A DNA stretch of 21,530 nucleotides from JAXGVG01 sp040773965 (GTDB lineage Bacteria > Pseudomonadota > Alphaproteobacteria > UBA9219): NCBI GenBank assembly GCA_040773965.1, contig JAXGVG010000013.1, forward strand, positions 1 to 21,530, read 5' to 3'. Positions 20,990 through 21,530 of the stretch are shown one piece after another. A program made the translations under genes and the position numbers. Positions within the stretch are counted from its first letter, which is position 1. The number at the start of each line of letters is the position of its first letter. The notes beneath the pieces are model-generated. The model was given only the letters and a program-made list of their open reading frames with translations. It was not told the DNA's origin and searched no databases.

Positions 20990-21530
20990 AGGTTTCGGTT
21001 TCGTATCTGCAGGCGATCGGGTACGCCCTTCTCGGGTTTTCGGTTTGGGTCGGCTGCGACGTTTGCATGAAACTGGCGGGGCAATCCCGCTTGCCCATCC
21101 ATCAATTCGGTTTTTTGTCCAGCCTTACGGCCGTCGTTTTGTTTCTGTTGATCGCGGCCTTGCGCGGGCGGTTATCCCTGATGAAGCCGAACAGGATCAA
21201 ATGGGAAATTTTTCGCGGCCTGTTGAGGGTCGCTTATATTTTCTCGGCGGTCGTTATTTTTACCCATCTTCCCTTGACGACCGTCTATTCGGCCGGGTTT
21301 CTCGGCCCCATGATCATTTCAATTCTTGCGGCCGTCTTTTTGCGCGAACCTTTATCCTTGCGTCAGGTTTTGGCCATTCTGGCGGGGTTTGCAGGCGTGC
21401 TTATTGCCGTCAATCCGAGCGCCGCCGATTTAACCGGAGGAAGCGCTTTGGGCTATGTCCTTTTGCCCGCCGGCGTTTTGTTGTTCTCGGGCGGCCTGTT
21501 TATGCTCCGTTTCATGGCGGCGTCCGAGAC
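20986..21530 (+). CDS. DMT-superfamily (EamA) transporter, 3'-truncated by window edge
   Basis: An open frame begins at ATG 20986, overlapping the SpoU stop by 4 bp, and runs 181 codons to the window end without a stop. The visible product has about five or six hydrophobic segments: YALLGFSVWVG, FLSSLTAVVLFLLIAAL, AYIFSAVVIFTHLPLTTVYSA, GFLGPMIISILAAVFL, VLAILAGFAGVLIAV and GYVLLPAGVLLFSGGLFML. The step REPLSLRQVLAILAGFAGVLIAVNP is the hallmark junction of the EamA domain. Full-length members have ten helices in two repeats. Substrate is unknown. Confidence 0.85.
   Translation, partial: MKVSVSYLQAIGYALLGFSVWVGCDVCMKLAGQSRLPIHQFGFLSSLTAVVLFLLIAALRGRLSLMKPNRIKWEIFRGLLRVAYIFSAVVIFTHLPLTTVYSAGFLGPMIISILAAVFLREPLSLRQVLAILAGFAGVLIAVNPSAADLTGGSALGYVLLPAGVLLFSGGLFMLRFMAASE

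Overview
The window looks like a chromosomal segment of an alphaproteobacterium. Evidence: a class II (CP4-like) AroA, a TIGR02300/FYDLN-type zinc-ribbon protein, an NrtR-type regulator facing nadABC, an alphaproteobacterial-style RecX, and dense gene packing. The exact lineage cannot be read from the sequence. I see no tRNA, rRNA, CRISPR array or insertion sequence.

Left part (1-9782): a surface-polysaccharide region. Three overlapping plus-strand genes come first. They are the 3' part of a GT-B/CDP-glycerol-transferase-like protein (cut by the window edge), a LicC-like nucleotidyltransferase and an unrecognised protein with a beta-sandwich-like centre. They converge on a minus-strand operon, read gmd, a GDP-fucose-synthase-like epimerase/reductase, then a two-domain glycosyltransferase. 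Divergent from gmd lies manC-wzm-wzt. ManC makes GDP-mannose, Gmd converts it to GDP-4-keto-6-deoxymannose, the Fcl-like enzyme makes a GDP-6-deoxyhexose, the glycosyltransferase uses activated sugars, and the ABC-2 permease/ATPase pair exports the glycan.

Middle part (9786-14201): de novo NAD synthesis. nadA-nadB-nadC form a tight minus-strand operon. A divergent gene encodes a NUDIX-related NrtR-type regulator. The 113-bp gap between nadA and nrtR holds two copies of a 17-bp interrupted palindrome (ATGCTC/GAGCAT type), the likely operators.

Right part (14257-21530): housekeeping and small genes. aroA is divergent from the TIGR02300 gene, and recX is convergent with the latter. Then come two adjacent unknown lipoproteins, a xanthine phosphoribosyltransferase, an RlmD/RumA-type rRNA uracil methyltransferase overlapping a hotdog thioesterase, a SpoU-family RNA methyltransferase, and a DMT/EamA transporter cut by the right edge.

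No completely new defence-like or mobile system is evident. The best leads are the paired NrtR operators, the cysteine-less Fcl homologue, the LicC-like/CDP-glycerol-like gene trio, and the two orphan lipoproteins with a basic, low-complexity tail.
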